DNA from: Carposina sasakii
Lineage: Eukaryota; Arthropoda; Insecta; Lepidoptera; Carposinidae
Reading direction: 5' to 3'
NCBI GenBank assembly: GCA_014607495.2
Contig: CP053148.1
Location: forward strand, 12,338,001 to 12,402,000
Length of the DNA stretch: 64,000 bases
The translations under genes and the position numbers were made by a program. The number at the start of each line of letters is the position of its first letter. Positions within the stretch are counted from its first letter, which is position 1. Shown here in pieces: positions 52,701-63,544 of this stretch. A model generated the notes under the pieces. It saw nothing but the letters and a program-made list of their open reading frames with translations. It was not told the origin of the DNA and ran no database searches.

Positions 52701-55700
52701 ACGGCGACGTCAAACGATGCTACATATGTACTATGTTCGCTTTTTCCTTTCCAGGTGTTCGAAGTAGCCTCCAGTGACCTTATCAACATGGGTATTACAG
52801 TCGTCTCATACACCCTGAAGGACATAAGGGACGAGGAGGTATTTGTCATTTATATTTATTTTTATATTGTGCGTTTTTACTCAATATTTTTCCTTGTGAC
52901 GACTATCTTGTCAAGCACTTGGGCTTGGGCAACTGCCTAAATCTGGGATATTTGTTATCCCCGCTTAGCGTTGTCTTGTTCATTTTGACGTAAACTTAAA
53001 TATGTATCCTAGGAAAAAAAAAACAGAGATATTTAGGCAGTTGTTCAATAAAGTAGGCTCAAGTATATGAAATTATAATTCAAGTTTCTTAAGTAGGTAA
53101 GTTAATAATTACTTCTCGTTTATTCTTATCTTCTAATAAATGATATTATTACTCATATTCTCTGCTATGGAATGAACTAATTTCAAAATTTTTGCAGGTC
53201 CTATAGTGTTGATATTCATTTTTAGTTTTCGTATTAAATTACGTTTTTTAAAATTCTTAATCCTCTATGTGATGTGGGTTGATAGTTAGGCAATATTCAA
53301 GCATTACTCTTGCTATTAATGCAAAGGGCGATGTATGTATCCTGTATATACCTCATAAGTAAGCACACCTCCTATATGAAGTATCTAGTTATGTATTATT
53401 TTAATGTCCCTATTGCACAGTCCTTTAAGAAGCACTCCAACCGCTTTGACAGGACAAGCGTCTGTAGGTCTTTTTAAGTTTTTTTTTTAGTACCGAAGTG
53501 AGGAATGTAGAAAGAGAATATCTCGCATATACTAGGAAGTCATAAATTACGGTTTAATTTAAAATGTTAACCAAACTTACACCAAGTTTGATCTGGGATG
53601 AAATATCAAACTCGTAAAATATTGGGCCTTACTTATAAAAAACTTTAAGCATTGATTAGGCTAATCAACACTTATTTTGACAGAATTCCATACATTTTGC
53701 TTGCTGTCAAATGTCTTGCTTAACTATGCACACGGTTTATAAATAAAGCCCAATTATGTATAATCCAGTAAATAAAAATGAAGGCATATATTAATTTAGT
53801 TAAGAATAGTCCTGAAAACTCTTGACTCTTGGTGCAGTGGTCCCAGATTCTTGGCACGCCCCTGTCGGTGTACCTTGAGCCTTGACTCCTGCGAACGGTA
53901 TTCCTCACCATTTACAAAATCGTCATATTTGTAGGTTGGCTTGTTTATTTGTCATTGGTTTAGACAGCCAACCAATTAGTATCGGGGAGGATATTGTTAA
54001 ATGTTGAGGAAAAACAATTTTCTGGAGTCACGGCCTCACATTTTCTTGTCAAAATCATCATTAGTGCCCACGATCAGCATCTGGTTCCCGCATCTTGTGT
54101 GTTTGTGTGTTGTGCTCAGTGTTTATTTGATCTTGCATGTTGTTTGCCATCATGTGGTAGCCAGACTAGGCTGTAGCGTCTAAATGATGGTTCTGACAAA
54201 TGTTAAATCCTAGTTCTGTTTAATGATTTCTTTTTCCTCTTCTTTTTATCTATCGTGTCTTAGGAAGCGAAGGTATGTCGAGTGATGTCGGAGTGGCTAC
54301 TTGATCGTTATCTTGTGTTATAAGCTCGCGACACTCATTGATGCCTGTTTGTAGTCTAAGCATTGTAGCTTTACCGGCGACGTGTATGTATCTTGCATAC
54401 AACATTATCATTCTCATGCCCGTTTGTAGCACATAGGCGACATTTTATTGCGTAAATAGCACTGTTAATGGCAAATAAAGAAATTCTATTCTATACGTAA
54501 CTACAGTACGTGCGCCGGATCTTTGCTGCTGTGGAGTTTGCGCTGCTCGCGTTGGCGTAGCAGAAGATACGTTTGGGCATAGAGAAATAAGATGTCATAG
54601 AGTGCTAATAGGGTCGATTGCGACAGTCACACATAAACCTTATCTTAGTCAGGTCTATCTCTCTCCGTTCTTAACATAAATGGCTGAGAGAGAAAAGGAC
54701 AGGTAGGAATAATTTTACGCTTAGGTTTAAGTGTGACTGCCGGAATCGACCATAATGTCCTACTAGCTGCGTCGATGCACCATGAGACTTTCCGGTACCT
54801 CGCAGTTCCAGTCCTTGACCCTTAGATTCCATTACTGTATTGTACTACATTACTAATATACTGTAATGTACAGTAATGCAATCTAAGGGTCAAGGACTGG
54901 AACTGTAAGCTACCGGAGTGTCTTATGGTGCATCGAAGCAGTTAGTAGGACATTAACACTCTATGACATCTTATTCATCTATGGTTTTGGTTCGCGCGGG
55001 GTAGGGAGGTAGGCGAGGGGGACTCGGTTAACTTCACAGCGGTAAAATATGCCGCAACTACTATATGTCCGTAAAGTACCTAAAGGTAGGCTAATGCCGG
55101 TAATTGCTATTATTATAAATGTAATTCACCTGTTTGTTGTTGTGAGTGTTTTATATATCTGATCGGAAGCTTACAGTTATTGCAAATTATGTTAAGTCCT
55201 ACTGAAAGGCATACATAAGGTAACAAATAATATAAAACAAAAAAGCAGCAGAGGAAAATTCGTCCATATTTATAATCTACCAACAATTTGTTCATCAGGG
55301 CTACCTAAAGGCCTTGGGTATGGCCCGGACGGCCGAAGTCAAACGCGACGCCCGTATCGGCGAAGCGGAAGCCCAGGCCGAAGCCAAGATCAAAGAGGCC
55401 ATGGCCGAGGAGCAGCGCATGGCTGCCCGGTACCTCAACGACACCGAGATTGCTAAAGCACACCACGACTTCGAGCTTAAAAAGGCCGCTTACGATGTTG
55501 AGGTGCAAACGAAAAAGGTGGGTGATGGGTGGATTTATATTTTATTACACCAATCTTTGCAGATAACTAGCCGCATATTCTGCAAGTGAATCAAGTAGCA
55601 TATGTTCATCTGATGTATAGGTATATGATACATAACTACCGGGATTGGCCCACCACTCATTCCCGCCTCTGCAACTCCTGTGAGCCAGGATCAACAGAGG

Positions 55701-58700
55701 CGACTAGGAAAATGCATAACATAGTATAGAAAATCCCGGGGGGACCTAACAAACGACTATAAAGCATTATAACTAATAGAAAAACAGAATGTGAAGTATG
55801 AAGATAGGTATGCTTAATATAATATTAAGCACTGACTGACAATATTATTACAATTGGAACATATGGCTACTTTATGTTACCTATGAGTTATTATGCCAAT
55901 AATAGGCGTGACAAATTCTTTGAAGGCACGGAAATTGTGCTTAGATGAGATAAGGTCATAATGATAAATCGGTCTGGAATTTAACATTTCATTACGGGCA
56001 TTAGTCCAATATGATACATAACTGCCAGTCTATATCAAAACCTGTTCAGCAATGCGACAGCGAAAGTTGAGAGTGTATGCGTACGCGTAACGAGCGCTTG
56101 GCGTCCTCCCGCGCCCCGCACCTCGTCCAAACACACACACATTCTTTATTTCGCTATCACATTGCCTTCGCCTCTGCTACTGCAAGTTACATAATCAGGG
56201 GAAAGGTTACTTTCGCATTTACAATTAGTGAGGATTGATCATAATAACAGGCGGAAGCGGAAATGGCGTACGAACTGCAAGCAGCTAAGACGAAGCAGCG
56301 CATAAAGGAGGAACAAATGCAGATCATGGTGGTGGAGCGCACGCAAGAGATCGCCGTACAGAAGTGGGAGGTGAAGCGTAAGGAGAGGGAGCTGGAAGCC
56401 ACCGTGCGCAGGTTAGTTAACTATCTCATCATCTACGAGTACATACCCTATCCCACTAAGGACTGATTTTTACAAACGTCAGATAACCTATCTGAAAAAT
56501 AAAGTTGATCCTGTCTCTAACATGATCAAGATTAAGAGAAAGACAGCATCAACTTCTTTTTAAATGGACGGACATGAACTGCGGTCGGTTGAGGCCATAA
56601 GGGACTTGGGTGTCATGTTAGATGCTAAGCTAAAATTTGATCTGCATATAGACAGTATTGTTTCAAAATCAGCAAAGATGGCAGGTTTTGTCATTAGAAA
56701 CACCAATAAATTTAAAGGGCATCGAGTAAAAATTACTTTATATAAAGCTTTAGTGCGTAGCAACCTGGAATATTGCTCCCCTGTTTGGAACCCACATTAC
56801 AAAATCTATATTAACAAAATTGAAAGAGTCCAAAAAAAGTTTCTGCGAAATGTAGCTTTGAAAGGCCGACTACTTAACAAATTGGTTGAATATCGAGATA
56901 TACTAAATTATTACAAGCTATCATCTCTCACTGATCGCAGGACATGTCTGGACCTATCCTACTTGTACAAAATTGTTAATAATATCATAGATTCACCACA
57001 GATACTCAATGAAATTAGATTTAACATTCCACGCTGTGGTTACAGATTAAAAAACTACCATCTATTTAGCCCGAGTCCGCATAAGACTAATCTAGGTAGG
57101 CATTCTCCTCTGACAAGATTAATGGATACCTACAACAAATTATCCAAATCAGTTAATATTGATATAACTGGTGATCTTGTAAATGTATTTAAGCATAAAG
57201 TTTTTCAATCGATTAATACAATTTAGTCCATGCTTATGTTTTAATACGCTTCATTGCTTAAATAATGGTTAAATAGTTTTACTTCATTTATTGTAAAAGT
57301 TGTGCTAGCCTGTAATTGTGATACATAATATTATCGTGTGCTCCTGTCCAACTTGTATCTTAACAGAACTGTTATGTATTATGTTGGCTTTCTAATTTAA
57401 TAAATAAATAAATTTAAATAGTTTATCCTGAAGGAAAGGCAAGGGGAACTAAGCCCATACAGCCTAATCATTGTCTAGTAAAATGAATTCTGAATTTATG
57501 ATGGATGATAATAATGATGAATGGAAACGTCGGAAAAATCCTCAAGAACGAGTTTAAAATTAGTAAAAATCAAAAATAATTGCAGAAACAACTTACATGA
57601 GCCCATGAAGAGATCGTATTCCGAATAAAGTTTTACTTAGCTTACCTGCATATAAAACCATGCACACGCACTAGATTCACATAACAAGTAAACAAAATAT
57701 TACTTAACTACCAGAAAACATCACTTTACGGACACATGCAAGCCATTTACAAATAATTTTAGATTTTCACAAGAAAATTACACCTGCACCCTTCCAGCTT
57801 TTCCCGCCGAATCGCATCAACTTTATTCTTTTGATTAAGATAGCCTTATCTGACGTTTGGAAAAATCGGCTCTTCATCACTATTTTATAATTTGTTATCA
57901 GTTACATACCCTTAACATGCTAAACATAACATTTGCTTTACATATTACTATAGGTAGTTAAAAAAGTCGGCCATCGGAGATTTTTGCTGGATCTCCGATC
58001 GGCTTCCGAAACTTACTCTACCCACGATTGTGAAACTCTGGGCACCTTTGGCAAACTCTGGCTTTTTTCTTGGACATTGAGTTGCGGAAACCTGCCCGTT
58101 CACATTCTTTCTGTTATTACAAAACCGCGTCTAAAGTTAGATACTTCTATGAGATTTGACAGCAGAATGTATGGGATATCTTGTCATATTTAGGCAATAT
58201 TTAGATTGAAAAGTGTTTTAATTCTTTTGTAATCACACACCCCCTGATAGCCATCTGCTATTGCAAATTAGGTAACCAGAGGGACGGTTGTTTTTTTTTC
58301 TATTTTTTGTAATAACACAGTCTGTTTCTTTCTAATAGGCCAGCGGAGGCTGAGAAGTTCAGACTGGAAAAGTTGGCGGAGGCTCAGCGATTGAAGACCG
58401 TTCTAGAAGCCGAAGCCGAGGCTGAAGCCGTCAAAGTTCGCGGGGAAGTGAGTTTGTTTACTTTTTTTTTGTTAGGTTTATCCCGAAGAAAAGGCGAGGG
58501 GAACTATGCCCATACAGCCATTGTCTCTTATTCTTATGCATTAATGTGCACAGTAAAGTTTTCACAAATAGGTAAAGTTCCTTTTTTTTAGGTTTTACTT
58601 CTAAATATCTTGGCATCACAGGTGATGTGCAAGGTGTAGACTAGAACGAATTGAGCTATTGAATCATGGTGAATGATACATCTTGAAATTGTAATAATTT

Positions 58701-60137
58701 ATTCGACATGAAAGCATACACAAACTTATATGCCGATTGTCATTTCTTCCATACATATCCTAAGAGTCAGCTAAGAAACTCAGGGGCGTTCCCTCAGGCG
58801 ATGAGCTAGCATAGCAACTTATCACCGATCATTTACATGTTACCCCGCTATGCTAAATATGACTGTAGCACCATCGTGATGGCTACCCAGTTTTGAAAAC
58901 ACAGCCGTGTTCATAAGCGGATTCTGGGGGACGGGCACGGACTCCCTTTTGTACCACCTGGGATTGAAAAACACCACAGCCAGTGCCGGATTAAGTTTGC
59001 GCGAGGCCTGTAGCAAATTCTTTCAAGGGGCCCTTGGTTTGCTTTAGGTACACATGTTTAGGTAAAAATAAAAATAAATAAACTGTTATATTAAATAAAA
59101 ATAAAGTAAGTTGTCTATTTTTTAAAATTCAAGCTCTACCGAGAGTTTGACCATTGCTAAAACATAGGCAAGTGAAGCATAGGCTAAGCGCTTCGCGTTT
59201 CAGGCATGTGCAAGATATTTTACGCTCCTATCTAAATTGATTAAATTACTAGTGTAAAGTAGTGGAAAAAATATAAATTTGTTTATTGTTCTCTAGGCCG
59301 AAGCTTTCGCAATCAAAGCCAAAGCGGTGGCGGACGCAGAGCAGATGGCCAAGAAGGCGGAGGCGTGGAAGGAGTACGGATCCGCGGCGATGACTGACAT
59401 GATGTTGGAAACCTTGCCTAAGGTAAGATGCTTTTTCCTCCCCTCTCTATACCCCTTATTACTCGACTGCTACAGACGGTGTGTTATGTTTTTCTAAGGT
59501 ATTTATGTGTGTATGTATTCCTTTGGCACTCTTTAGGGCCTAAACGGCTAGTCGCATTTGAGCTTGAATCTTAGTCGTGAGTGACACCAGGTCAAAATTT
59601 TTACACAGTCGGGTATTTTTCTTTAAATGAATAAGGTTATTATCCGCTCATTTAGTTAGGGTAAGGGCTCCCACAAATAAACGCGATACTGTGCCCATCC
59701 ATTTCGTTCATTCATGAATAACAACAATACAACCTCCATTATTATCGACGGTGTCGTAGTTAGATCAGGCAACATTGATATAATGAATATCGATGTTTGT
59801 TTTCAGGCTATGGATGTATCTAATTCATGTATACCATTGCTTAGTACCTTGCAATATAAACCCTTAAAGATCTTAATCTTCATGAACTTGTATTGTAAGG
59901 TACTAAGCACTAAAGCGTGGGAAGGGCAGTTTGTATATATTAATTGATATTACCCAGGTGGCAGCAGAGGTAGCCGCCCCGTTGTCGCAGGCCCGTAAAG
60001 TGACGATGGTGTCGTGTGGTGGTGGCGAGGTCGGGGCAGCCAAACTTACCGGAGAAGTGCTCAGCATTGTGCAGTGCATTCCCGAGCTGGTCAAAGGAGT
60101 CACCGGGGTCGACATCTCTAAGGTAACCTGGCGCTAA
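43743..60137 (+). CDS. Flotillin-1, nine exons
   Basis: Flotillin-1 is a membrane scaffold on the cytoplasmic face of lipid-ordered plasma membrane and endosomes. It forms hetero-oligomers with flotillin-2. Exons are 43743-43794, 51265-51431, 51787-51966, 52755-52838, 55299-55517, 56251-56411, 58339-58447, 59297-59422 and 59958-60137. All introns are GT-AG and phases close to 1278 nt (425 aa plus TAA), against 426-427 aa for known flotillin-1. The N-terminal SPFH domain covers residues 1 to about 180 ([42 protein letters not shown]). The rest is the Glu/Ala-rich flotillin coiled coil ([44 protein letters not shown]). Cys19 and Cys20 are candidate acylation sites. Intron 1 is 7.5 kb. Confidence 0.95.
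44395..44531. repeat. Foldback MITE, 'GTCGATTC...CACTTAAAC' family, copy 2
   Basis: The termini GGTTGATTCCAGCAGTCACA and TGTGACTGCCAGAATCAACC are inverted repeats. The interior carries TTAAGAACGAGAGAGATAGA in opposite orientation to copies 1 and 3. Confidence 0.8.
45974..46419. repeat. 446-bp foldback element with 56-bp GC-rich arms
   Basis: The left arm starts AAGGTCTCGCCAGACAGCGG and the right arm ends CCGCTGTCTGGCGAGACCTT. They pair over 56 bp with about two mismatches. TTA is present on both outer sides (a possible 3-bp target duplication). Base composition is far richer in GC than the flanks, and no ORF is present. Confidence 0.85.
46735..46925 (-). repeat. 'CGCGACTTCGTCCGCG' family, copy 6
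   Basis: This reverse copy ends with CAGTCCACGCGGACGGAGTC and GCGGGCATCCACTAG. It includes AAAATTGTAACGGATCGATG at its other end. Confidence 0.75.
47196..47288. repeat. Foldback MITE, TAAGCACGAAC family, copy 2
   Basis: AGGGTAAGCACGAACTTTTT and AACAGTTCCTGCTTACCCT form the inverted ends. It is related to 220-333. Confidence 0.7.
47730..47869. repeat. Foldback MITE, TATTACAAAACCGCG family
   Basis: The arms TTTATGATATTACATATTAC AAAACCGCGT and their complement AATACGTAATATCATAAA enclose an inner pair AAACATTTGATAGC / GCTGTCAAATGTTT. A half copy with the same ends occurs at about 58117-58180. Confidence 0.8.
47961..48150 (+). repeat. 'ACATGCACGGA' family, copy 4
   Basis: This forward copy includes GGTAGCCAGAACTGCTAGAT, GCAGCCACGTTAAGCGTAGC and GACATGCACGGATGGGCC. 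Confidence 0.7.
49185..49375 (-). repeat. 'ACATGCACGGA' family, copy 5
   Basis: This reverse copy runs from CTTCCGTGCATGTCGTAAGA to GACTACCCCATTTTGAGAAC. Confidence 0.7.
49441..49782. repeat. Large foldback element, about 150-bp arms
   Basis: The left arm runs from AAAAAATCCAAAAACTCGAC through CTTATATGTCCGGTGGGCTA to TTATTTTCTAATGGTCGTAA. The right arm is its complement, ending GGTTTTTGGATTTTTT. The centre is only about 40 bp (AGTCGGGATCCATTATCCGA). Arm divergence is low. Confidence 0.85.
50626..50935 (-). mobile_element. Antisense RTE LINE 3' fragment
   Basis: The minus strand encodes [20 protein letters not shown], then [15 protein letters not shown] and [11 protein letters not shown], the C-terminal block of lepidopteran RTE polyproteins. 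It ends with TGTCCAGCAGTGGAATGCAA on the minus strand. It is truncated and frameshifted. Confidence 0.7.
51265..51431 (+). CDS. Flo1 exon 2 (SPFH domain)
   Basis: The acceptor is TTGCCAG and the donor is GTAAGT. It encodes [20 protein letters not shown], then [19 protein letters not shown] and [11 protein letters not shown]. The block aligns with flotillin-1 without gaps. Confidence 0.97.
51787..51966 (+). CDS. Flo1 exon 3 (SPFH domain)
   Basis: The acceptor is TTCCAG and the donor is GTAAGA. It encodes [20 protein letters not shown], then [20 protein letters not shown], then [12 protein letters not shown]. Confidence 0.97.
52755..52838 (+). CDS. Flo1 exon 4
   Basis: The acceptor is TTCCAG, and the donor GTATTT (weaker) follows RDEE. 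It encodes [20 protein letters not shown], then LKDIRDEE. Confidence 0.95.
54583..54976. repeat. Foldback element interrupted by another MITE
   Basis: The outer arms GATGTCATAGAGTG ... GTCCTACTAGCTGCGTCGAT and TCGAAGCAGTTAGTAGGACA ... CACTCTATGACATC are inverted repeats meeting near 54850. The left arm alone is split by the MITE at 54611-54753. Confidence 0.85.
54611..54753. repeat. Foldback MITE, 'GTCGATTC...CACTTAAAC' family, copy 3 (nested)
   Basis: The termini GGGTCGATTGCGACAGTCAC and GTGACTGCCGGAATCGACC are inverted repeats. TAAT lies on both sides and once at the empty site in the opposite arm, suggesting a 4-bp target duplication. Confidence 0.82.
55299..55517 (+). CDS. Flo1 exon 5 (coiled coil start)
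   Basis: The acceptor is CATCAG, and the donor GTGGGT follows EVQTKK. It encodes [20 protein letters not shown], then the EA-rich repeat and [20 protein letters not shown]. Confidence 0.97.
56251..56411 (+). CDS. Flo1 exon 6
   Basis: The acceptor is AACAG, and the donor GTTAGT leaves two bases. It encodes [20 protein letters not shown], then [17 protein letters not shown] and [10 protein letters not shown]. Confidence 0.96.
56556..57413 (+). mobile_element. LINE 3' end fragment with reverse-transcriptase C terminus
   Basis: This is a 5'-truncated non-LTR retrotransposon. The frame 56564-57226 (220 codons) encodes the thumb and C-terminal part: [48 protein letters not shown] and [17 protein letters not shown]. 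The catalytic palm is missing. A 3' UTR of about 190 bp ends in a TAAATAAATAAAT repeat tail. The tail type and protein resemble Jockey-superfamily or CR1-like elements. Confidence 0.82.
57414..57812 (-). repeat. 'TCGGCGGGAAAAGC' element, copy D
   Basis: This full-length reverse copy lies between the LINE tail and the right target duplication. Its 5' end (TTCGGCGGGAAAAGCTGGAA on the minus strand) abuts the duplicated GCATCAACTT exactly. Its A-rich 3' end meets the tail of the LINE. Confidence 0.8.
58339..58447 (+). CDS. Flo1 exon 7
   Basis: The acceptor is TAATAG and the donor is GTGAGT. It encodes [20 protein letters not shown], then [16 protein letters not shown]. The Glu/Ala heptads are typical of the flotillin tail. 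Confidence 0.95.
58477..58537 (-). repeat. 'TCGGCGGGAAAAGC' element, 3' fragment E
   Basis: GTTTATCCCGAAGAAAAGGC and GGGGAACTATGCCCATACAG match the 3' end of the family in reverse orientation. It starts 30 bp after Flo1 exon 7. Confidence 0.7.
58745..58915 (-). repeat. 'ACATGCACGGA' family, copy 6
   Basis: This reverse copy contains TAAGAGTCAGCTAAGAAACT, CAGGGGCGTTCCCTCAGGCG and ATGGCTACCCAGTTTTG. Confidence 0.7.
59297..59422 (+). CDS. Flo1 exon 8
   Basis: The acceptor is CTCTAG and the donor is GTAAGA. It encodes [20 protein letters not shown], then [20 protein letters not shown], then PK. Confidence 0.96.
59958..60137 (+). CDS. Flo1 exon 9 (C terminus and stop)
   Basis: The acceptor is ACCCAG. 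It encodes [20 protein letters not shown], then [20 protein letters not shown] and [13 protein letters not shown], ending at TAA. The bases AAGGTAACC after VDISK could also serve as a donor at 60122/60123, giving a different last few residues from an exon further right. The read-through form matches the family's length. Confidence 0.88.
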   Translation: MAAEVAAPLSQARKVTMVSCGGGEVGAAKLTGEVLSIVQCIPELVKGVTGVDISKVTWR

Positions 60138-62064
60138 TCAGCTGTTTCGGTCGATTTACCGAATGCTAATCAACTGTCGATTGATCGCGACGGTTGAATC
60201 AACTGTCTTTAATATGGATATTGTGATCGATTCTTAGGTGACTTAAACGAAAATTGAAAAAGGGTCGAATCTGCCTCTCCATTCTTATCTTTTGCTTTAT
60301 TGTACGTACACAATAATCTTATGCCTTATTTTTCACAAATATAATTGATAAAAAAGAAAATATGGTGGTAAGGCTTAACAGGTTCCCTGTCCCATATAAA
60401 AACAATATTTAATTTAGTAAATGTCCAAGGTTTTTTTTCCTCCTTACTCTATCGTCCAGTAGAAAAAAGTAACCAAAATACTTTACAAATTTGTTCATAT
60501 ATGATTAATTAACTTGTCAGTGTTGGAACAAAGTGTTGCATGTATCAAATATAATTCATGGGACAGAGAACCTGTATAAATGGATGAGACAGAAAGGAAC
60601 AGGTAGGACTAATTTTAAGTGTGACGGTCAGAATGGATCACATACTCGTACTAACACATTGTTAGAGACTGCTTTACCAGAGATGTGCTACATTGCTACG
60701 AAAGCGTGTGATAACTACCAATCAGATTAATTGACGTCACGGAACAATGAATATGATTGGTGGATATCACACACATTCGCAGCAATGTATACGAGTATTA
60801 CAATATGATTTATTATAAGGGTTTTTGGCAATAGCTAACTGCTATTACAACTATGGGCTAGTGCTCCTATGGTCTTTTTATATTAATGTACTCAAACTGA
60901 GAAGCAAAGCAGGATAGTTTAAGCATTAATTGGATACAAAAACAGCGTGGTAGGCACTTGCATCTATGTTATTATACCTATAACAGGTTTGAAAATGATC
61001 CACCTACGTCATCCAATTAAAGAAATTAATTCGTTCGCATTACTTTATCTTGTTTATTAGCAAAAAGATACTATAGGTCATTTATATAAATGCGATGTAG
61101 AGACGGACTATATAGCTTCATACAATTGCATTGGTATCGGCTATGCGTTCTATCTTATATTATAGGTATACCTATATATGCAGTGAATAGACTGCCGTCA
61201 GCTATTGTTACTATTGCTACCGACTGAAGAACCGCAAGTCCTGCGGTAGGTATAATAGCGGCGAATTCTTATCTGCTGTAAAGTAACAACGACATAATAA
61301 CGCGATTATTTAAAGTGCCGTGAAGTACCTACGAATAAATCTAACAAAGTGAATATCATTTCAGCAATCAATTGTTAAAGACTTCACATGTCATATTGTA
61401 GTCTCTATTTAGATATTTTTCCCCGAAAATGAGTAGAATAATAAGCTACGAAAAGTAATAAAATGTACATACGTTAAGCAAAGAGGAGCAAATGTTTATG
61501 ATCAATAACTTGCTACCTCATTTCCTGGTAGAAAACACCTAAATTCTCGAAGTCTAAACTCTACTTTGGATAATGTAAATAAAAATAAAATAGATTTAAA
61601 TAAGTAAAAGATAGCCACATCACGTAGATTGAGTAAACAAATACATAAAAATATAACAAATGGCTGTTGAATAGTGAGCAAATGAGTTGGTATTGCATTG
61701 CTTTAATTTTATAGGTAGAGAATTTATTCTATAAATGTATCTGATTGTTTCTGATATTTTATGTTGAGAATGCTTAGAGCTAGGTAATGTTGTTTTCCAG
61801 CTTGATAAAAGAACCGTTCAATACTCATTGGAAGCAATAGAGTCTATAAAGTTGACAGTAATGAAATAATCGATTTTAGAAAACGCTCTTAACTATAATG
61901 TGATTTTCAAGGAAAAATGATTCGACGATTATTTACACATCTGTGTCAAAACAAAAAACGATAACGAGAGCGGCCTGCGCAATATTCACAAGCAAATTAC
62001 TTTATGGGGAATTTTCAAAGCTTCAGTCATCATTTAGTTTACATACATCTGTGTGATCTTAAAA

Positions 62065-62145
62065 TGGAATAGCCAGAACTGCAGGATCATGAATCAGATC
62101 CTACAGCCTCGTTTATCATAGCGGGGCTAAATGTAAATCTTTTAG
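62065..62145 (+). repeat. 'ACATGCACGGA' family, copy 7 (partial)
   Basis: GAATAGCCAGAACTGCAGGA and ATCAGATCCTACAGCCTCGT are followed by TCATAGCGGGG. The 3' half is missing. Confidence 0.65.
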
Positions 62146-62438
62146 TTTTAATAAATAAATAAATAAAAATCATTTATCTTCAGAGAAATTAGTCCATAGA
62201 TGGTTAGTAATTAAAAGAATCTTTCGAACTATGTTAGCTAACATGAACATTTTCAATAAAAATAAATCAAACCAAATTAAATTAAATCCAATTAAATTAA
62301 AATAGATATTACGATTCAAGTTTTAGCTACGAAAAATTGGTTATGATAGGACAGACTAGATTCTAGAAAATATAATAATCCAGTTTTAGTACTGATGTCT
62401 TACAGTTCCGTATACAATAGTGCAAGCTGCTAACACTA

Positions 62439-62828
62439 CAGGGTGTAAAAAGACAACGATGTTTTTTTAATACCTCGTATTCTTTGTAAGGTTACGATCA
62501 TTTTCTTCTATGGAACCAACCTTGGGAAACGACACAAAAATTATGAAAAAATACTGTCATTTTATTGCAAGCAATGTATTCGTTTGATGCGCAAAGTACA
62601 AATATACCTACAAAACTAACATTACTACATTTTGACATGGAAAAAATGTTTGTTAACCGATTTTAGATAGATTTATGTAAAAAAAAATTATAATATTAAT
62701 GTAACTTTGGACCTCAATATCTTGAAAACCCGTGGTTTCCCAGGGGTACTTCCATAGAAAAAAATTATCGTGATGTTACAAAAAATACGAGGTATTAAAA
62801 GAACAAAGTTGTCTTTTTACACCCAGTA
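62439..62828. repeat. Foldback MITE, CAGGGTGTAAAAAGACAAC termini
   Basis: The left end CAGGGTGTAAAAAGACAACG is inverted at the right end as GTTGTCTTTTTACACCC. Next inwards, AATACCTCGTATT and AATACGAGGTATT also pair. The interior includes TATCTTGAAAACCCGTGGTT, which resembles blocks in the 28-31 kb structure. Confidence 0.8.
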
Positions 62829-63544
62829 TAACTAAAAAATTCAGACAATAATACAAAATGTTGAAAGTGAAAACGTACCTACTTCTTGTTAATCAGTCCG
62901 AAACCATAATATTTACAGAAAACTTATCAAAAGGTGAAGTAATAAAATACTGACATTCGATAACCCTAGTTAGTACCTACTCGTATTTTAGCTTTTAATG
63001 TACCTATAGAAGTAGAATCCTTTAGAATGTCTCTATTTTTGTTTTAGCTGTTTCAAAACTCTGTATTAGATATTTTTATGCATTTAGTTCTGTATATTAC
63101 TTAGATAATTTATATATCTACTAACAAACCGATGAAGAAAGTCCAATGTGCCCAACTAATACTTGACAGTACCTAATATTTATTTATATTAGCCAGCTCT
63201 CTCTTGTCGAGAAGGCAGATATATAACCTAATCCGATAAGGTTTATTATATCAAGATTTATCATAGCGAAACAAAACCACAATTTATAAATAATTGTAAC
63301 TTATAGAAATAATAGAAACGTCAAGGTGATTTACGTTTCACAACGTCAGAACTGGATTCGCGGATTTCATTTTCAATGCCAGCGAAATCTTTACAGGTAA
63401 CAGAAATTGCACAGTCGCGGTGTCTTTGTGATTATTGCATCAACTCTTAACACTTTAGTCTCTTTCTGCATGTTGTGAAAGGAAATACACACTTCTCGAC
63501 ACGTCTGTTCGCAAAAGGTAGTAAAATACATACTTACATTCGAC

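Larger units (their letters stand above)
52839..55298 (+). other. Flo1 intron 4 (2.5 kb)
   Basis: It contains a nested foldback structure (54583-54976) and AT-rich sequence. I see no exon or coding frame with family resemblance. Confidence 0.65.
56457..57874. repeat. Foldback MITE, AAGGGCCGATTTT family, split by an insertion
   Basis: The left part 56457-56555 (GGACTGATTTTTACAAACGT ... GACAGCATCAACTT) and the right part 57814-57874 (GCATCAACTTTATTCTTTTG ... AAAAATCGGCTCTT) together form one family member. The 10-bp GCATCAACTT occurs at both sides (56546-56555 and 57814-57823). Confidence 0.85.

Noticed and set aside
56564..57226. 220-codon frame as a host gene
   Set aside because: [12 protein letters not shown] and [10 protein letters not shown] are C-terminal reverse-transcriptase signatures of LINEs; the frame is a 5'-truncated retroelement inside a Flo1 intron.
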